From: Diphasiastrum complanatum | Lineage: Eukaryota > Streptophyta > Lycopodiopsida > Lycopodiales > Lycopodiaceae | DNA length: 64,000 nt | Direction of reading: 5' to 3' | NCBI GenBank assembly: GCA_029204225.1 | Contig: CM055103.1 | Location: forward strand, 18,550,925-18,614,924 | Translations under genes and position numbers: made by a program | The notes under the pieces: generated by a model | Databases searched by the model: none | What the model was told of the DNA's origin: nothing | What the model saw: the letters and a program-made list of their open reading frames with translations, nothing else | Shown: positions 30,886-42,383 of the stretch, piece by piece | Layout of the letters: every line of letters begins with the position of its first letter | Position numbering within the stretch: the stretch's first letter is position 1

Positions 30886-31879
30886 TTGAGCATTGCTCAA
30901 TGTACATTTGTCCAATAAAGCATCGTTGTTGGTGTTGGTAGGAACACTTGTTGTCTGCGTCGGTTTGCACATAGCTTATGCCTTCGCATATGACTTGAGA
31001 GCCCTTCGTTGGTACAAGCTACCACTTTATTGATGATATAATGGCCAGGGTGAGACAATTGGAAAAGCGTGGATATTGTATCGCTTAAGTAAGACTAACT
31101 GCTTATTGATGATGGCGGTGGTGGTGTTGTTGCAGATATTCCATCTTGTTGGGAAGATGGATCTTATGCTGGATCATGGTTGCAGTCTGATAAGATGCTC
31201 CTTTTGTTGCCAAACTGAGCATTTGTTGTTGAAGTCCCTTGACTGCTCTTTTTGTTCCTATTGAAAGTTGTTGAAATCATTGGTAAAGATGTAGAGATAT
31301 ATCCCAATGACAATTTGTGTGATACTCCAACTATAGAAGTAGACTAAAATTGTCGATGAAAGATCATCTGTAGTGCGGCTGCGAAAGAAAACACACCAAA
31401 CCATATGACAATAGAACAAACAAACAGGCAGCAACAAACGACATAATTGACAAGACAAAACTTGAAATAAGAGAAAAAATAAAAAATTGTAGCAGATAAC
31501 TCCATAGAAGGAATTGCATGACACCCTTAAACCAAACTCTTGCAATCCAGTATTGAACTTGGCACAACGCCATAGCTACAATGTTACAAAAGAAAAAACA
31601 AAGTCATAACACTTAGAATTTGCTTTGCACAGGAACACAAATCATGCTACACAGTGACATAGACAGAAAACACTCTCCACATCAAACTCACATAGCAACT
31701 GTATTTCTCAAAATGAAATTACACTGTACATGTAGTTGTTCACTTAGGCAACCCATGCATGACCCAGGTTGTCGTTGGCAGGACGCGTGTCCCATCGACT
31801 TGCCTTGTGGCGAGGCCAACTGATCCTTATCAACTGATAGGATCCAAGTGAAGTAGCACAGTGATTCTACTTTAATTCT
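30886..31879. other. intergenic, nothing recognised
   Basis: No gene or repeat family could be assigned. Short frames overlap on both strands and none has family features. Confidence 0.4.
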
Positions 31880-32050
31880 AACTCTCTCCCTTAAAGTAGA
31901 GTCTACTTTTTATACATTCATATACATTAAGTCAACAAACTTAATGTATATACATATACATTAAGTCAACTTTATACATTCATATACATAGCTTTAAAGT
32001 CAACAAACTTTGAGTACAGATAGCTTTGATCTAAACTTATCAAACTTTTC
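31880..32050 (-). repeat. 3' end of a deleted copia element with TATACATT repeats
   Basis: The minus strand shows a purine tract (TTTAAGGGAGAGAGT, 31880-31894) and, between it and the pol fragment, several copies of ATACATTAAGTCAAC. Pol jumps straight from the pre-integrase site to this tail, so most of pol is deleted. The LTR should lie left of 31880 but its end is not visible. Confidence 0.4.
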
Positions 32051-33054
32051 TCCAACAAGTGGCTTTCCAATTTCCTCATCAAACTGAGGCTTCCCAAGTT
32101 CAAGTGACCAAGTCTCTTATGCCACAACTTAGTTTGCGATGGAATGGACGATACGAGTCCATGTTGCCCCTTGATTGTTGCATTCAACCTGTACAACTTT
32201 GTATTGGGCTCCCTTACTCCATCCGCAATAACTTTGAACTTTTGGGTTACATCCTTCACAAAGCAACGATCGTGGGCGAATTCTATTTTCAACTTTTGAT
32301 CAGTAATGACTCCAACAGAAAGTAGATTTTTCTTCAAACCTGGTACGTAAAGTACCTCCATGATCATCCTGCTTTTGCCATCAGGTAGTTGGATTGAAAC
32401 GGTGCCTATCCCCTTGATCTTGCACACCTCACCATTTGCTTGTGAAACGGACGTTTCATTATCCAACACTTTCAAGCTACTGAACCAATTCTTGTTACCT
32501 GTCATGTGTCTTGTGGCTCCCGAGTCAATATACCATGCTTGATCATCTTGATTAGATGACAATGCAGATATGAAGATGCTAGAGTCTTCAATCTCACCCT
32601 CATCGACAAGATTACCTGCTTGTTTTGGTTTCCCCTTGTCTTGTTCCGCCAGGAATTTGCGACATTCACTCTTCCAATGGCCCTTTTTACCACAATGGAA
32701 GCACTTGCCTTTCTTCTTGGTCTTACTGGAAGATCCCTCATCCTCATGAGTCTTGGCAAATTGTTGCTTAAACTTCTTCTTGCCTTTGCCCTTGCCTTGT
32801 TTTTGGCGTGTCGCAAGTGCCTGATCGTCAGTATTCTGATGTCTAGCTTTCACCATTTCTCGCCGTTGCTCTTCCTGCATCAAGATTCCTGTGAGCTCAT
32901 CAAAGATTGGCAATCTTTCTCTTGATGCTATTATGCTCACAAACATCTGATAGGGTTCTGCAATGCCACACAATGCATTGTGCACCAGCTCCACATCACG
33001 TATGCACTCACCAATAGAATGCAGTTCATTCCTCATTGTTTTGATTCTGGTCAT
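31972..33054 (-). CDS. copia Gag C-terminus, protease and pre-integrase fragment
   Basis: A 360-codon frame carries the gag C-terminal part (CIRDVELVHNALCGIAEPYQ, LTGILMQEEQRREMVKARHQ), a Lys-rich stretch, an intact zinc knuckle CFHCGKKGHWKSECRKF, the protease site WYIDSGATRHMTGNKNWFSS, VLYVPGLKKNLLSVGVITDQ and the start of the pre-integrase site KLWHKRLGHLNLGSLSLMRK. The last 30 or so residues are unrelated, reading through the deletion junction. The gag N-terminal part lies just upstream at 33061-33440, behind a stop. The sequence is younger-looking than its neighbours but lacks integrase and reverse transcriptase. Confidence 0.75.
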   Translation of the reverse strand: MTRIKTMRNELHSIGECIRDVELVHNALCGIAEPYQMFVSIIASRERLPIFDELTGILMQEEQRREMVKARHQNTDDQALATRQKQGKGKGKKKFKQQFAKTHEDEGSSSKTKKKGKCFHCGKKGHWKSECRKFLAEQDKGKPKQAGNLVDEGEIEDSSIFISALSSNQDDQAWYIDSGATRHMTGNKNWFSSLKVLDNETSVSQANGEVCKIKGIGTVSIQLPDGKSRMIMEVLYVPGLKKNLLSVGVITDQKLKIEFAHDRCFVKDVTQKFKVIADGVREPNTKLYRLNATIKGQHGLVSSIPSQTKLWHKRLGHLNLGSLSLMRKLESHLLEKSLISLDQSYLYSKFVDFKAMYMNV

Positions 33055-33060
33055 GTACGT

Positions 33061-33440
33061 CTAAATGTGCTCTCCTTGTTCCATGCGGGCACTATTCAAC
33101 TTTGACTTCAGAAACATGATTCTTGACGGATTTGACGTCTTGAACTGCTCCTTTAGCACATCCCATGCCTGTCTGGGTGTAACAACATCACAAATGTGGG
33201 TAATGATGTGATCCTTCATTGACAAGTTAATGAAGGTCAAAGCTTTCCTCATCTTTTTGTTGAACACTTTGATATCCGCTTCATTTGCCAACCTTCTCTC
33301 ATCACCTGTGATGACTTCCCACACGTCTTTCTCTGTCAGTATGTTTTTCATTTTGAATTTTCACACTGCATAGTTGGAAATCCCATCCAACTGATGTCAG
33401 AAGTTGAAAATAATGATCTTCACTTTTTCCCTTACCAGGC
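33061..33440 (-). pseudogene. copia gag N-terminus
   Basis: The minus strand reads LDGISNYAV, a stop, KFKMKNILTEKDVWEVITGD, KVFNKKMRKALTFINLSMKD and TPRQAWDVLKEQFKTSNPSR, a copia gag core. A stop at 33061 separates it from the 360-codon frame that continues the same protein (YMTRIKTMRNELHSIGECI). One base change would rejoin the two, so this copy is only lightly damaged here. Confidence 0.7.
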
Positions 33441-34029
33441 CACTCGCCGCTTTTCCACCAATTTGAAAGCCAAATCAGCGTCGCCTTCCGAAATGCACTC
33501 AGTCGTCAACTCCCAACTACGTGCCCATTGGAATGGTAAAATCACTTTTGGCGCACTTTGAACACTTTTTCCGCTGTAATCACTCTATTTTGTTGTACCG
33601 TACTTGTAGGTACGGTCTGGGTGCACTTCGTTTGGAGGTTATAGCCTTTTGTTTGGGTCAAAACGGACAAAGGACCCAAAAATAGGGATTTTTCTAGTTT
33701 TTTAATTGTTTCTTCAGAGTGAAGAAACTTCACCTTTCACTTGTGAAGGGACCCAACTCCAATTTCAGTATGAATGCCATGAGATCTGATTGTCCTACAC
33801 ATTCTTGTGCACCAGTCCGGATTCCTCCAGTCGCGACCACCTTCGAAGCACTACGTGCTTCTCCTCCTCACCGCGCGCGAGCTGTCCGCATCCCTCTCTC
33901 GGCCTCTTATTTTCTTTCTTCACCAAATACTTGATGATCTGACAGGCTCTATGATCCGCAGTTAGTTATGGATCTCTCACATATGCTACGCGCTGCTGGG
34001 GCGCCCTCCACTAGCTCTTTACAGCTCCA
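33441..34029. other. no gene recognised
   Basis: It probably includes the leader of the copia fragment to the left and a GC-rich stretch at 33820-33900 of unknown nature. No primer site or LTR was found. Confidence 0.35.
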
Positions 34030-34500
34030 AAATCTGCTCATCATGAGCGGAAGAAGACAACAAGGATGGTGCTTCCGGCACGCCTTTGAGATCAACATCA
34101 GCTAAATAGTAGCGACACACTCTGTTGTCATTAATGGGTGTGTCGAACAAATTGCCTTGCAGGTTGACGAGAATGACTGTGCCATTAGGTCGGATCTCTA
34201 CTACCTTGTATAGTCATTCTCCCTAAAACTTGAGCATGTCTTTATGTGCCTTGGCATTGTATAACAAGCCAAATCTCCCTTAACGAGATCCTTGGTCTTA
34301 ATATTCCAATTGTGCTAGGCCTTCCGTCGCTGTTTCTCTACAGCTAGGGTGTGAAGCGCTAGGAAGCGAGTTTCATGAAGTTGAAGAAGGTTGTCTAATC
34401 TCCTCTTGGTAGATTCCTTTGTATTAAGTCGTTCGGCGATGGTGACTCTCAAACTTGGAACGACAAACTCAGCAGACATTATGGCTTCCTACCTAATGGA
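34030..34500 (-). pseudogene. gypsy integrase C-terminal relic
   Basis: On the minus strand the reading MSAEFVVPSLRVTIAERLNT, KRRLDNLLQLHETRFLALHT, VEKQRRKA..NWNIKTKDLVKGD and, after frame changes, KVVEIRPNGTVILVNLQGNL matches the end of plant gypsy integrases (PAEF.VPSLR, LD..R..A......Q.R...W, the GD.VL and GPY/G.Y block). The catalytic core is absent. It is an isolated fragment with several frameshifts. Confidence 0.6.
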
Positions 34501-35733
34501 TCTTAATGATCACGTCAAATAGATTTCTAACACCTATTTTGCAAATGTGTGATTTTGTTGTTTGATGAATGAAAGCATGAACTAATGATTATTCTAATGT
34601 GTGATAGCATGATTAAGAAACAACAATCAAGCATTCATACATCTACAATCAAGCATACAATGGCAAAATAGGAGGGCTTCACAAAATAAGAAAAATGGAG
34701 GAGGAGGTTTTTGTTATCTCTCTCTCTCAATCTCTATTCTTACAAATAAAAAGTGAAACAAAAGTGGTGTCACATCCCTACTTATAGACATAGCTAGGGT
34801 TAGGGTTTTTGGCTCACGCAAAAACCATGTGCCATAAGAACTTGACTATTTAAAAAGTTATAACTAAATTGCATTTTTAACTACTTTGGGTCCTTTCTTA
34901 TTTTTGGCCCATTGGAGTACAAATCTATTTCTATTTCTCACACCATTGGCTTACGAGTAGAATGCACCTTCTAAGGGTGTCTGACGTTATATTTACAAAT
35001 AGATTTGAGTCTTTTTGCCGACTCAGCCATGCTGTTATTCTCGTCGCCGTAAGATGTGTTGGGGAGGCTCAAGGCTTTGTTTCTGCTCATTGGTCGGGTC
35101 CTTGTCGACCTTCTGATATTGGTGTTCATGGTAAATCTGGATTCTAGAACTCCTTCTCGATTACTTGTCGATGCTCCTTAATGTAGTTTGGCAGCACAGT
35201 TTTCTTATTTGATATCCATTAGGCTCTTTTGGCATATGGAATCCATGTGCAAAGTATCAAGCAATCTATGAATAGAGGATCCATGCACAAAGACTCTATT
35301 TTGTGTGAATCTATGTATAGGGGAGTTGGGACCTTGCATTATTATATGCAGATGCAGTTCTAAGACTTATTTAAGGAGGCCGAACTCGCCCTACTACTCC
35401 ATCATATGGTTGATTCATTGCCAGGATCTCTCTCTACTCTCATGCTTCCTATTCCTTGGCTTGGGTGTGAAGCTTCTAGAGATTTGTAGGGTCGAAGATC
35501 TCGCATAGTAGTAGCCCTCCCGCTTGTCAACAAGGGTTAGAACACTAGATAGGTGCCTAACTATGAATAGATGCTACCTTTAGTTAGTTCTCTACTTTCT
35601 TCCCTAACTCTAGCACCTCTAACACTACTCCTTCCTAACCCTACTCACCCCTAACTACCATTCATCATGATTTTGTGAAAGAGAAGAATAAAATAGAAGA
35701 GAGGAAGAGAGGAAGAGAGTAATAGAGAGAAGG

Positions 35734-35809
<76 letters not shown>

Positions 35810-36132
35810 GGAGGTTAGCTCAAATGCTCCTTGTGCTTGCTAATGCAAAAGCTTTAACTATGGAATTAGAGTACAAATGGTGTCTTTTTATAATTGGGGA
35901 AGGCCCTTGTCCCAAAAATCCTATTGGCTAATATTCGAAATGATCCTATCCATTCATCTTGGACCCAACTTGATCCAAGGGTCTATAAAAAGTACATTAG
36001 AATTCACAAGGTTCATGTGAGTCCAAAAGTGAATCCAACTCTAAAAAAGTAAACTCTAAGTTTTAAAACGACTTTGGGCCTCAAGTTTTATTTTAATTAC
36101 AAAGGACCCAAGTCTATTATTTCTACTTATAA
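34501..36132. other. AT-rich region, nothing coding recognised
   Basis: Besides the (GA)n tract at 35736-35806 nothing clear is present. The stretch 34500-34940 has an LTR-like feel (short repeats, GGGTTAGGGTTTTTGGC) but no pair was found. Confidence 0.35.
35736..35806. repeat. (GA)n microsatellite
   Basis: About 35 uninterrupted GA units, preceded by imperfect GAGGAAGAGA repeats from 35695. Long GA tracts recur at 45372, 57482, 58314 and 61953. Confidence 0.95.
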
Positions 36133-37250
36133 TTAGCTCGCGTGCTCATTAGGCCATGGGCTTATACACGCAGGAAGCCATGCCCTCGCAACACATTTAT
36201 TATTAAATTTATCCCTTTGCTCACATTGTGTTGGGAATATCCCCAACAAGATTGATTCGTTGCTTCTACTTAGTTGGGTGGTTTCCCCAACAATGTGTTC
36301 TCTATTATTTTGTCTTGTAAGCAGGATCTTGAGTAGGCAACCCTTACACATATGTTGAGTAGGCAACTCTTACACATCTTGAGTAGGCAACCCTTACACA
36401 TATGTTGAGTGGCTCCAGAATCCGGAAACCAAGCATTATCGACGTGTGTTTTTTGATCTCTGATCATAAATGCTCTTTCATCCATGTCTTGAACTAGGGA
36501 TTGAGATGTGATTGCAACTGTATTCGCTAGCTGATTTGACTGCTGCTTGTTGGCATTCTTCGCATTCAATATATTGCAACCTTGAATCTCATGATTAGGG
36601 CATTTGCCATACTTATTAAACATCTTCTTTTTTGAATATGGATTCGATAATTGTTCTTGACTTTGTGTCAACTTTTTATTCGATACAAATAGTTTTGAGC
36701 CTTTCTTCTTATGAGGTTTAGCGTCTTTGTTTACATATAGAGCACACAATACTGAATTTGACCCAGTTTTTGTATGTAGGTGGCAAACTCAATAGCAATG
36801 CCATAATTTCATCTTGATCGTCGATAGTTGATCCGATAGCTGCCATTTGCAGCAAGAAATTCTTAAACTGGATTTTGAAGCAAATCACCATTAGACATCT
36901 TAAGTGAGAAAAATTTTCTTCCAAGATGCAACTTCGAAGTCACGTCCCTCACATCATATAGTGCACTCAGGATGTTCCATACTTCTTTCCAAGTTTGAGC
37001 TTCAAATAGATGGCCAATTTGGATATTTGATATATTGAGAATGATTAGCGCAAAAGCTTTACCATTATTTGATTTTCATTTGGAGTCAGTTGTGTCATCT
37101 TCAAGCTTCGATTTGATTAATGTGACAACATCCCATGCAATTAGCAAGGTCTTCATCTTAAATTTCCATAAATGATAATTGGATCCATTTAGCTTGTCTA
37201 CGATGAGACCAACTTTGCTTTGTGAATCCATCTGGAAGTTAGTTTGTCGA
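36133..37250 (-). pseudogene. copia gag-protease, family C, copy 2
   Basis: The minus strand carries a gag core in several frames from about 37250 to 36720 (homologous to 25948-26376), a damaged zinc site (KCPNHEIQGCNIL) and the protease site AWFPDSGATQHM. Straight after it, 36330-36412 is a tandem array of about 27 bases (GAGTAGGCAACCCTTACACA) that has expanded the coding sequence into CKGCLL repeats. The sequence ends near 36133 without integrase or reverse transcriptase. Confidence 0.65.
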
Positions 37251-37340
37251 TGAGTAAATGACTTAAGAATGAAAAATAGTATATGATAATATCAAGACAC
37301 TGGTACCATGCAATGCTTTAATTGGAAATCAATATAAATT

Positions 37341-37352
37341 GCTCTAATACCA
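37341..37352 (-). promoter_or_regulatory. primer-binding site of family C copy 2, mutated
   Basis: The reverse strand reads TGGTATTAGAGC, the copia primer site with one change. It sits between gag and the LTR that begins about 37355. Confidence 0.55.
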
Positions 37353-37354
37353 CG

Positions 37355-39120
37355 ATGGAAGAAGGAAAAGATGTTTGATAAAGAAATGGCTGCAATCTAT
37401 AGATACACTATCAGGCTCTACAAAATAATCCTTCTCCTAATGTATGACTACGCCTATCAAATTCGAACAAAAATATCATGACTATTGCCATGTTCGAATT
37501 CTAATTGATTCTAACTTTGAGATCATCAAAATCTACTAGATTGATTTTGTAGACAAACATAACAGAATAAACATTTTTGTATTGAATATTACAGTATCAA
37601 AGTATTCGATAGTTCAAACAAAACTATAAGAGAATGTAATAATAGAATAGAGAAACATTTGATTATTCTGACATAATACTGAACGTGATAAAATTGTATG
37701 ATCAATTCAGTAAGTATCATGTATAAATCAGAAGAATCGTGAGCACAAAACAATAGCATATGTAACTGCATATTCAAAACTATATCTGATTGACTCTCTC
37801 TGACGCTCCCGCTAAGCATTTTCTATTAATGAGCTATGGTAATTTCTAGGATCAATATGCAAAAGAGGAAGATGTTAATCTAAAAAGTGATCAACAAACA
37901 AGCATCTAAACTAGCAACTAAGCATAGTTAGGAATCTATCTTTGCGTTCTAACCCTTTTGATACTAGTTATGAATGTTGTTTAGGCTTATCCAAATTATA
38001 GTTAAAGACAACTGTTTGGTAGCAGATCACAATTGGAGCTTAGCCAAATTGTGTTCTCACTTATTCAGTTGGGGGCTTCTCGGAAACTAGCTGCAAAAAC
38101 TGTTAGGGCAAGTTGTTAGTTTCAAAACAAGTGGAACAAGTCTTGTTAACATTTGATAGTGAATACCTTCGATATTTTCTGTTGTTGTCGAACCCAACTG
38201 TTAGCCATTCTCGTGTACTTCTACAGACTGCATAAAAACATGAGTAAAATTGTAGAATTGGATAGATGAATGAATGTATATTACAGATCAGATAAATCGA
38301 ACATTTTTCGTGTGGAGAATATGCTCCACTTGGAGCATTCTTGTTGAGTTGTTATAGTTTTTTTTTGAAATGTGTGATGGTCCTTGGCTTGGAGCATTCT
38401 TGTTCGGTTGTTACAATTTTTTTTCTTTTCTTTTTGAAACGTGCAATGATTCTTCATTTGGAGCACTATTCTTGAGTTTGTGCAACAATTTCTTTGTATG
38501 ACTAAGAGATTTGGGAAAGTACTTTCATGAGGTTACCTGGTTAGATTTCTAACAAGTAACCTTAATCAAAAGCAGGAAAGAAGCAAACTTATTCTGCATG
38601 CACATAGAGACTCTCTGTCGTCGCCATATTTTGTTAAGGACATGGAATAGTCCTAGTATGGTAGACCGGCCCTCCAGTGTTCGAGATTATTGGTCACACC
38701 GAGATCCAATATAAAGACCACTAGGGAAACTAGGAGGAGGATAGGAGAACACAACAAGAGAGTCTATGGAGCCAAACCGCCCAACCAAACCTAGATCAAA
38801 CCTGGATGTAGCCCCCAAGCCATGCCATGTGAAAGCAAGAGGAGAAGAGAGAAAGCAAGAGGAGAAGAGAGAAACTGGTGACCTAAACCCAAGTTGTCGA
38901 CAAGAGAATCCCGACCCCAATATATAGAGAGTAGATTCCTGTGCATGAGCCCATGCAATCCCCATGCAGGTCAACTATAAATAGGTCACATCTCTTCATG
39001 TAGTCCTCTTGCCTATATCTGTCACACGTACATGCACCACTCCATATGTCTCGATTAGAGTGTCTGGGTCCTCTCAAGGTAATTAGTGTCATGTGGTTGA
39101 ATTCGAGGCAAAGTAGCAAG
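37355..39120 (-). repeat. 5' LTR, family C, copy 2, with internal insertion
   Basis: 37355-37830 matches the start of the LTR at 26600 (TGTATGACTACGCCTATCAAA...), and 38709-38900 matches the block near 27045 (AAAGACCACTAGG, CCAAGCCATGCCATGTGA). About 870 unrelated bases lie between them (37840-38700), including a roughly 66-base tandem repeat at 38326-38485 (TTGGAGCATTCTTGTT). A TATA-like ATATATTGG lies on the minus strand near 38920. The outer end is uncertain. Confidence 0.55.
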
Positions 39121-40101
39121 TACTATGGAAGAGCAGGAGCAAGCAGGGGTGCCCATCGTTGTGGGGCCTCAGTTTTGCACTCATCCTGTGATGCAAAAGA
39201 ATAATTAAATGGGAGCGATTACAATGCCATAGACACCGATGACAATCTGTTCTTCAAGGTTGACGGGTTGGCTGGAACATGCAGGAGAATCACATGATGT
39301 TGGACGCCTCAGACAGGCCTTCGCTATGTATGATAAATCTCTTCATGTGAACTCAATCACAACTTGGTATTTAGCAATTGTAGATTTTTGTGTCACACAC
39401 TTGGAGGGACAAATGGCAATAATTTTTTTTTTATTACCATAAGGGCCTCTTCACATGTAAACCTATTACCCATTCTTCATGTCATCCCTTCCTTGGAGCA
39501 CACCACTCGTACTCAAAAATCCACTTCACATGTCACCACCCAATCTCCATGCATCTCACCCATTCTTACCTACTGAACCAGTCTACCAACTGCCATTAAC
39601 ATACTGTAACAAGCGTATCGGCCTTATATCCTCTTTTCAACTCTTGGACAGTCCAAAACAAGTTGGAGGTTGTGACCCGTTCTTTCCCAACTCATGAGAA
39701 CAAACAACTTAACAGCTTAACATCTTGTTCTAGATGCAAGAACATGTCACTGCGAAGACACTCTAAGATGCACTTGGAATGTGCAATTACTAAATGCATG
39801 TTGTTATTAAGATAACGTAATTTAGGCTGTGAAATTGTAGTACACAATAGCTAGTAATAATCAATTGCATACAGCAAAGGCTGGATGGCCATTTTTATAT
39901 GTGATAATTTTTGAAGCCCTTGCAAGTCTGAGAGTTTAACGCACTCTCTCAAACTAATAACTCTCACACATGTGGCATTAGGGGGAAAGCCCTCTTTCTC
40001 CCAAAGGCTATCATGTGGGCAAGGGAGGAATGCTGGAAGTTGAATTCCTCCTCTTTCAAATTCGAAGTGGCTGCCTTCTCCTTCTTCTGCTACCGCTTGT
40101 A
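39121..40101. other. upstream region of the DUF455 gene
   Basis: This should hold the promoter and 5' untranslated region of the host gene whose first exon follows. I see no convincing TATA box or other element. The open frame starting at 40015 is in phase with the gene and could extend its N-terminus. Confidence 0.4.
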
Positions 40102-40533
40102 ATGCTGTTGCTGCAGCATCCATGGTGCTGTCCCTTACTCGCCACCAGGAGGCTGGGATGGCTCCTTCCCCTCCCTGTCTTTGCTCGCCGCTTCTCCACC
40201 GCTGTTGCTTCCCAGTGGCCTGGCCTCCCAGCTTGGCGCGCCTCTCCCCTCAACCACAATCGTTACTGGGGACTGCAAGGTCCTGCCCCCCTCCCCATTG
40301 ACTCCTCCTTACCATCAGGAACACCGCCCATCGGGAGCTTGGAGGGACCACATGCAACCAAGCCAGAAGCACGGTGTTTGGCAGAGTGGGGAGCTCTTGT
40401 GCTGGAAACTGCAGATCCTTCAAGCAAGGCTGTCCTTACTCATCAGGCTTTCCAGCTATGGTGCCAAGGTAAAATGCCCATCGGATTCGGCAAGGCGCCC
40501 GATATGCCCGCAAGGCCTGTAAAGCCAGAGCTG
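40102..40533 (+). CDS. DUF455 family protein, exon 1
   Basis: Exon 1 of a ferritin-like DUF455 (PF04305 type) protein. I chose the ATG at 40102 because the 35 residues after it lack acidic residues and contain TRRLGWLLPLPVFARRFSTA, a typical mitochondrial presequence; in-frame ATGs at 40015 and 40030 would add 29 or 24 residues. The mature part includes AEWGALVLETADPSSKAVLT, FQLWCQGKMPIGFGKAPD and MPARPVKPEL, the family's N-terminal landmarks including the R.ARP motif. The exon ends at CTG|GTAAGT in phase 0, and exon 2 at 63751 resumes exactly with VHPRKIPHP. GC content is well above the surroundings. The protein's biochemical role is unknown; the fold predicts a di-iron or related metal site. 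Confidence 0.85.
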
Positions 40534-41003
40534 GTAAGTGCTATTTCTTCAGTAAAGATTTTACCTGGAAATTCCTTCATGTTCTTGAACACCATAAGAT
40601 CCTGCAAAGGCTGCTTTGCTCAGGAAATGTGTTGAGGTTGCCTTTGCCGGAGTCGTTGAACCCAAAAAACATTGAATCTCACATTATTATCTTTCAGAAT
40701 GACCCCTATCTTTGCATATTATGCAAATTGATAGTGACTTCACCTATTTTTTTGGCATTTTATGAAACCTGAAGTCCATACTTTTTTTTTCACATGAACA
40801 TTCATAAAAAGGACCGTAAAAAGATTTGAAACACATATTATGACTCCTGAAGGTGCATAAGTGACACTCGGAAAAAAAATTCAGCCTTAAGAAGAGGTCT
40901 TCATCAACATCTGTTATGCTTGGGAAAGAACTTTTTAGTGATTTTTACACCAGGTTCAACGACCGTTTGATTATGGCTTGGCCTAACAACTTTGCCATAA
41001 TTT

Positions 41004-41160
41004 TACGGCGGTTCTACCGGGTGCAAAGGTTACTGAAATTGTTCTTTTTGTTTTTGTTTTGCAAATTTTAAAATTGAATTATTAAACGGTGGTTTTACCG
41101 GGTGCAAAGGTCACTGAAAATAGTTTTTTTTTTTTTCTTTTGCAGATTTTGAAATGAAAT
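41004..41160. repeat. imperfect tandem duplication, about 88 bp
   Basis: CGGTTCTACCGGGTGCAAAGG and CGGTTTTACCGGGTGCAAAGG (given here in shortened form: TACCGGGTGCAAAGGT) begin two diverged copies ending in T-rich tails. No function is seen. Confidence 0.55.
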
Positions 41161-41470
41161 TAGTCTTTTTTTAACTTTTTGGCGTAGTAGATAGATTAGA
41201 ATTATCAAAACAAAAGAACATTGATCAGAATCAATTGGAAATTATGGTATAGATGTAAAAAAGTACACCTCAAAAATTACAATAGCTAGAAACCATGGTA
41301 CTATACACATATATGTCTTGAAGTTCGGAAAGGATCGGCAAGAATCTAGAAGCCTAAAGTTCGATCCAGAACGAAGACATGCAATAAATGCTGATGTAAA
41401 AAGAATAAGCAAAATGCTAACATTGAATAGCAAACCAGAAACAACCAATTGGATACTTGGGAAGATGGCC

Positions 41471-41851
41471 GGATGTGGAAGAAAGCCGAATGACAGGATA
41501 GAAAGCTAATCGAATAGCTTGGCTGATTGGATTGCTGAAGATCCGATCGATGTGAAGATTTCATCTACGTGCACAAAGAATTGACTCCTTGGGAGTGGAG
41601 TGCAAATAGCAAGGAGGTGAATTTCAAAACTGCATCAAATGAAAGAATCTAGGCTTGCATGAGCATTCATCTTGAAGCTTATGATCATACTAGATGGATG
41701 CAACTTGAATCTTGAAGATTGGATGCCTGAGATAAGAGAAAGCAACAGTAGGAGATTGGCCGATTTGAACCTAGAGAGAGGAAACACAATGACTAGAGAG
41801 GAACAAAGTGTAAAGTAGTTGGTCACTTTAGTTGGACCCAACTTCTAAACC
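41471..41851 (-). repeat. family D LTR, 3' portion, inverted
   Basis: This matches the reverse complement of about 51633-52175, from the LTR's 3' end (GGATGTGGAAGAAAGC) back to CAACTTCTAAACC. It stops exactly at the LTR position where the copy at 43166-43471 stops, so the two make one LTR in opposite orientations. Confidence 0.65.
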
Positions 41852-41984
41852 CACTTACGGCTGGGTCTGTTTTTTATACTACTGTCTAACTATATGCCGC
41901 CTCATTTACTGCCGAAAATTACATAGAAACAGTCCGCCACATACGGCTGGACCTTATCTAGTCTTAGCATTCCTACGAATCTTC

Positions 41985-42241
41985 CACTAACTCCTCGCCC
42001 TGGTCAAGTGCATCGTTCTCCCGCTCTCGCTTTGCTTCCTGGTTAGCCCGACGAATTCGCACCCTTTCCCTGACCATGGCCAGCTGCTGTGCAGTGAAGT
42101 TAATTCCAATCCACTGCCCCTCATCCCCCTCGACAGCGGGGGCGGGGGGGGGTCCGGCTCCGGGTGTCTCAACCGAGCCTGTTGTTGCACCTTTGCAAAG
42201 TCATGCAGGACAGAAGCTATAATCATGCAAATGGATTCCAA
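41985..42241 (-). pseudogene. possible PIF/Harbinger-type transposase C-terminus
   Basis: The minus strand reads ESICMIIASVLHDFAKVQQQ, which resembles the I..AC.LLHN....... segment near the end of DDE_4 (Harbinger/ALP1-like) transposases, then after a frame change in a C/G run GQWIGINFTAQQLAMVRERV and RIRRANQEAKRERENDALDQ before a stop. The DDE core is not present. The match is short, so this is only a suggestion. Confidence 0.3.
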
Positions 42242-42383
42242 GAGTGAATCTAGCGTGGTTCATGATGTATGTATACGTAATGCCTGTTTGCAGGATGCAT
42301 GCCAACAGGACAGATTGAGTAGTCCTCAATCACCACTATCTAGCATGAAGGTTCCCATTAAGGGGGAATGAACTTCTTGTTCC

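Noticed and set aside
40015-40101. N-terminal extension of the DUF455 protein from the ATG at 40015
   Set aside because: It is possible, but the shorter start at 40102 already gives a good mitochondrial presequence, and the extension is a hydrophobic Leu run without family support.
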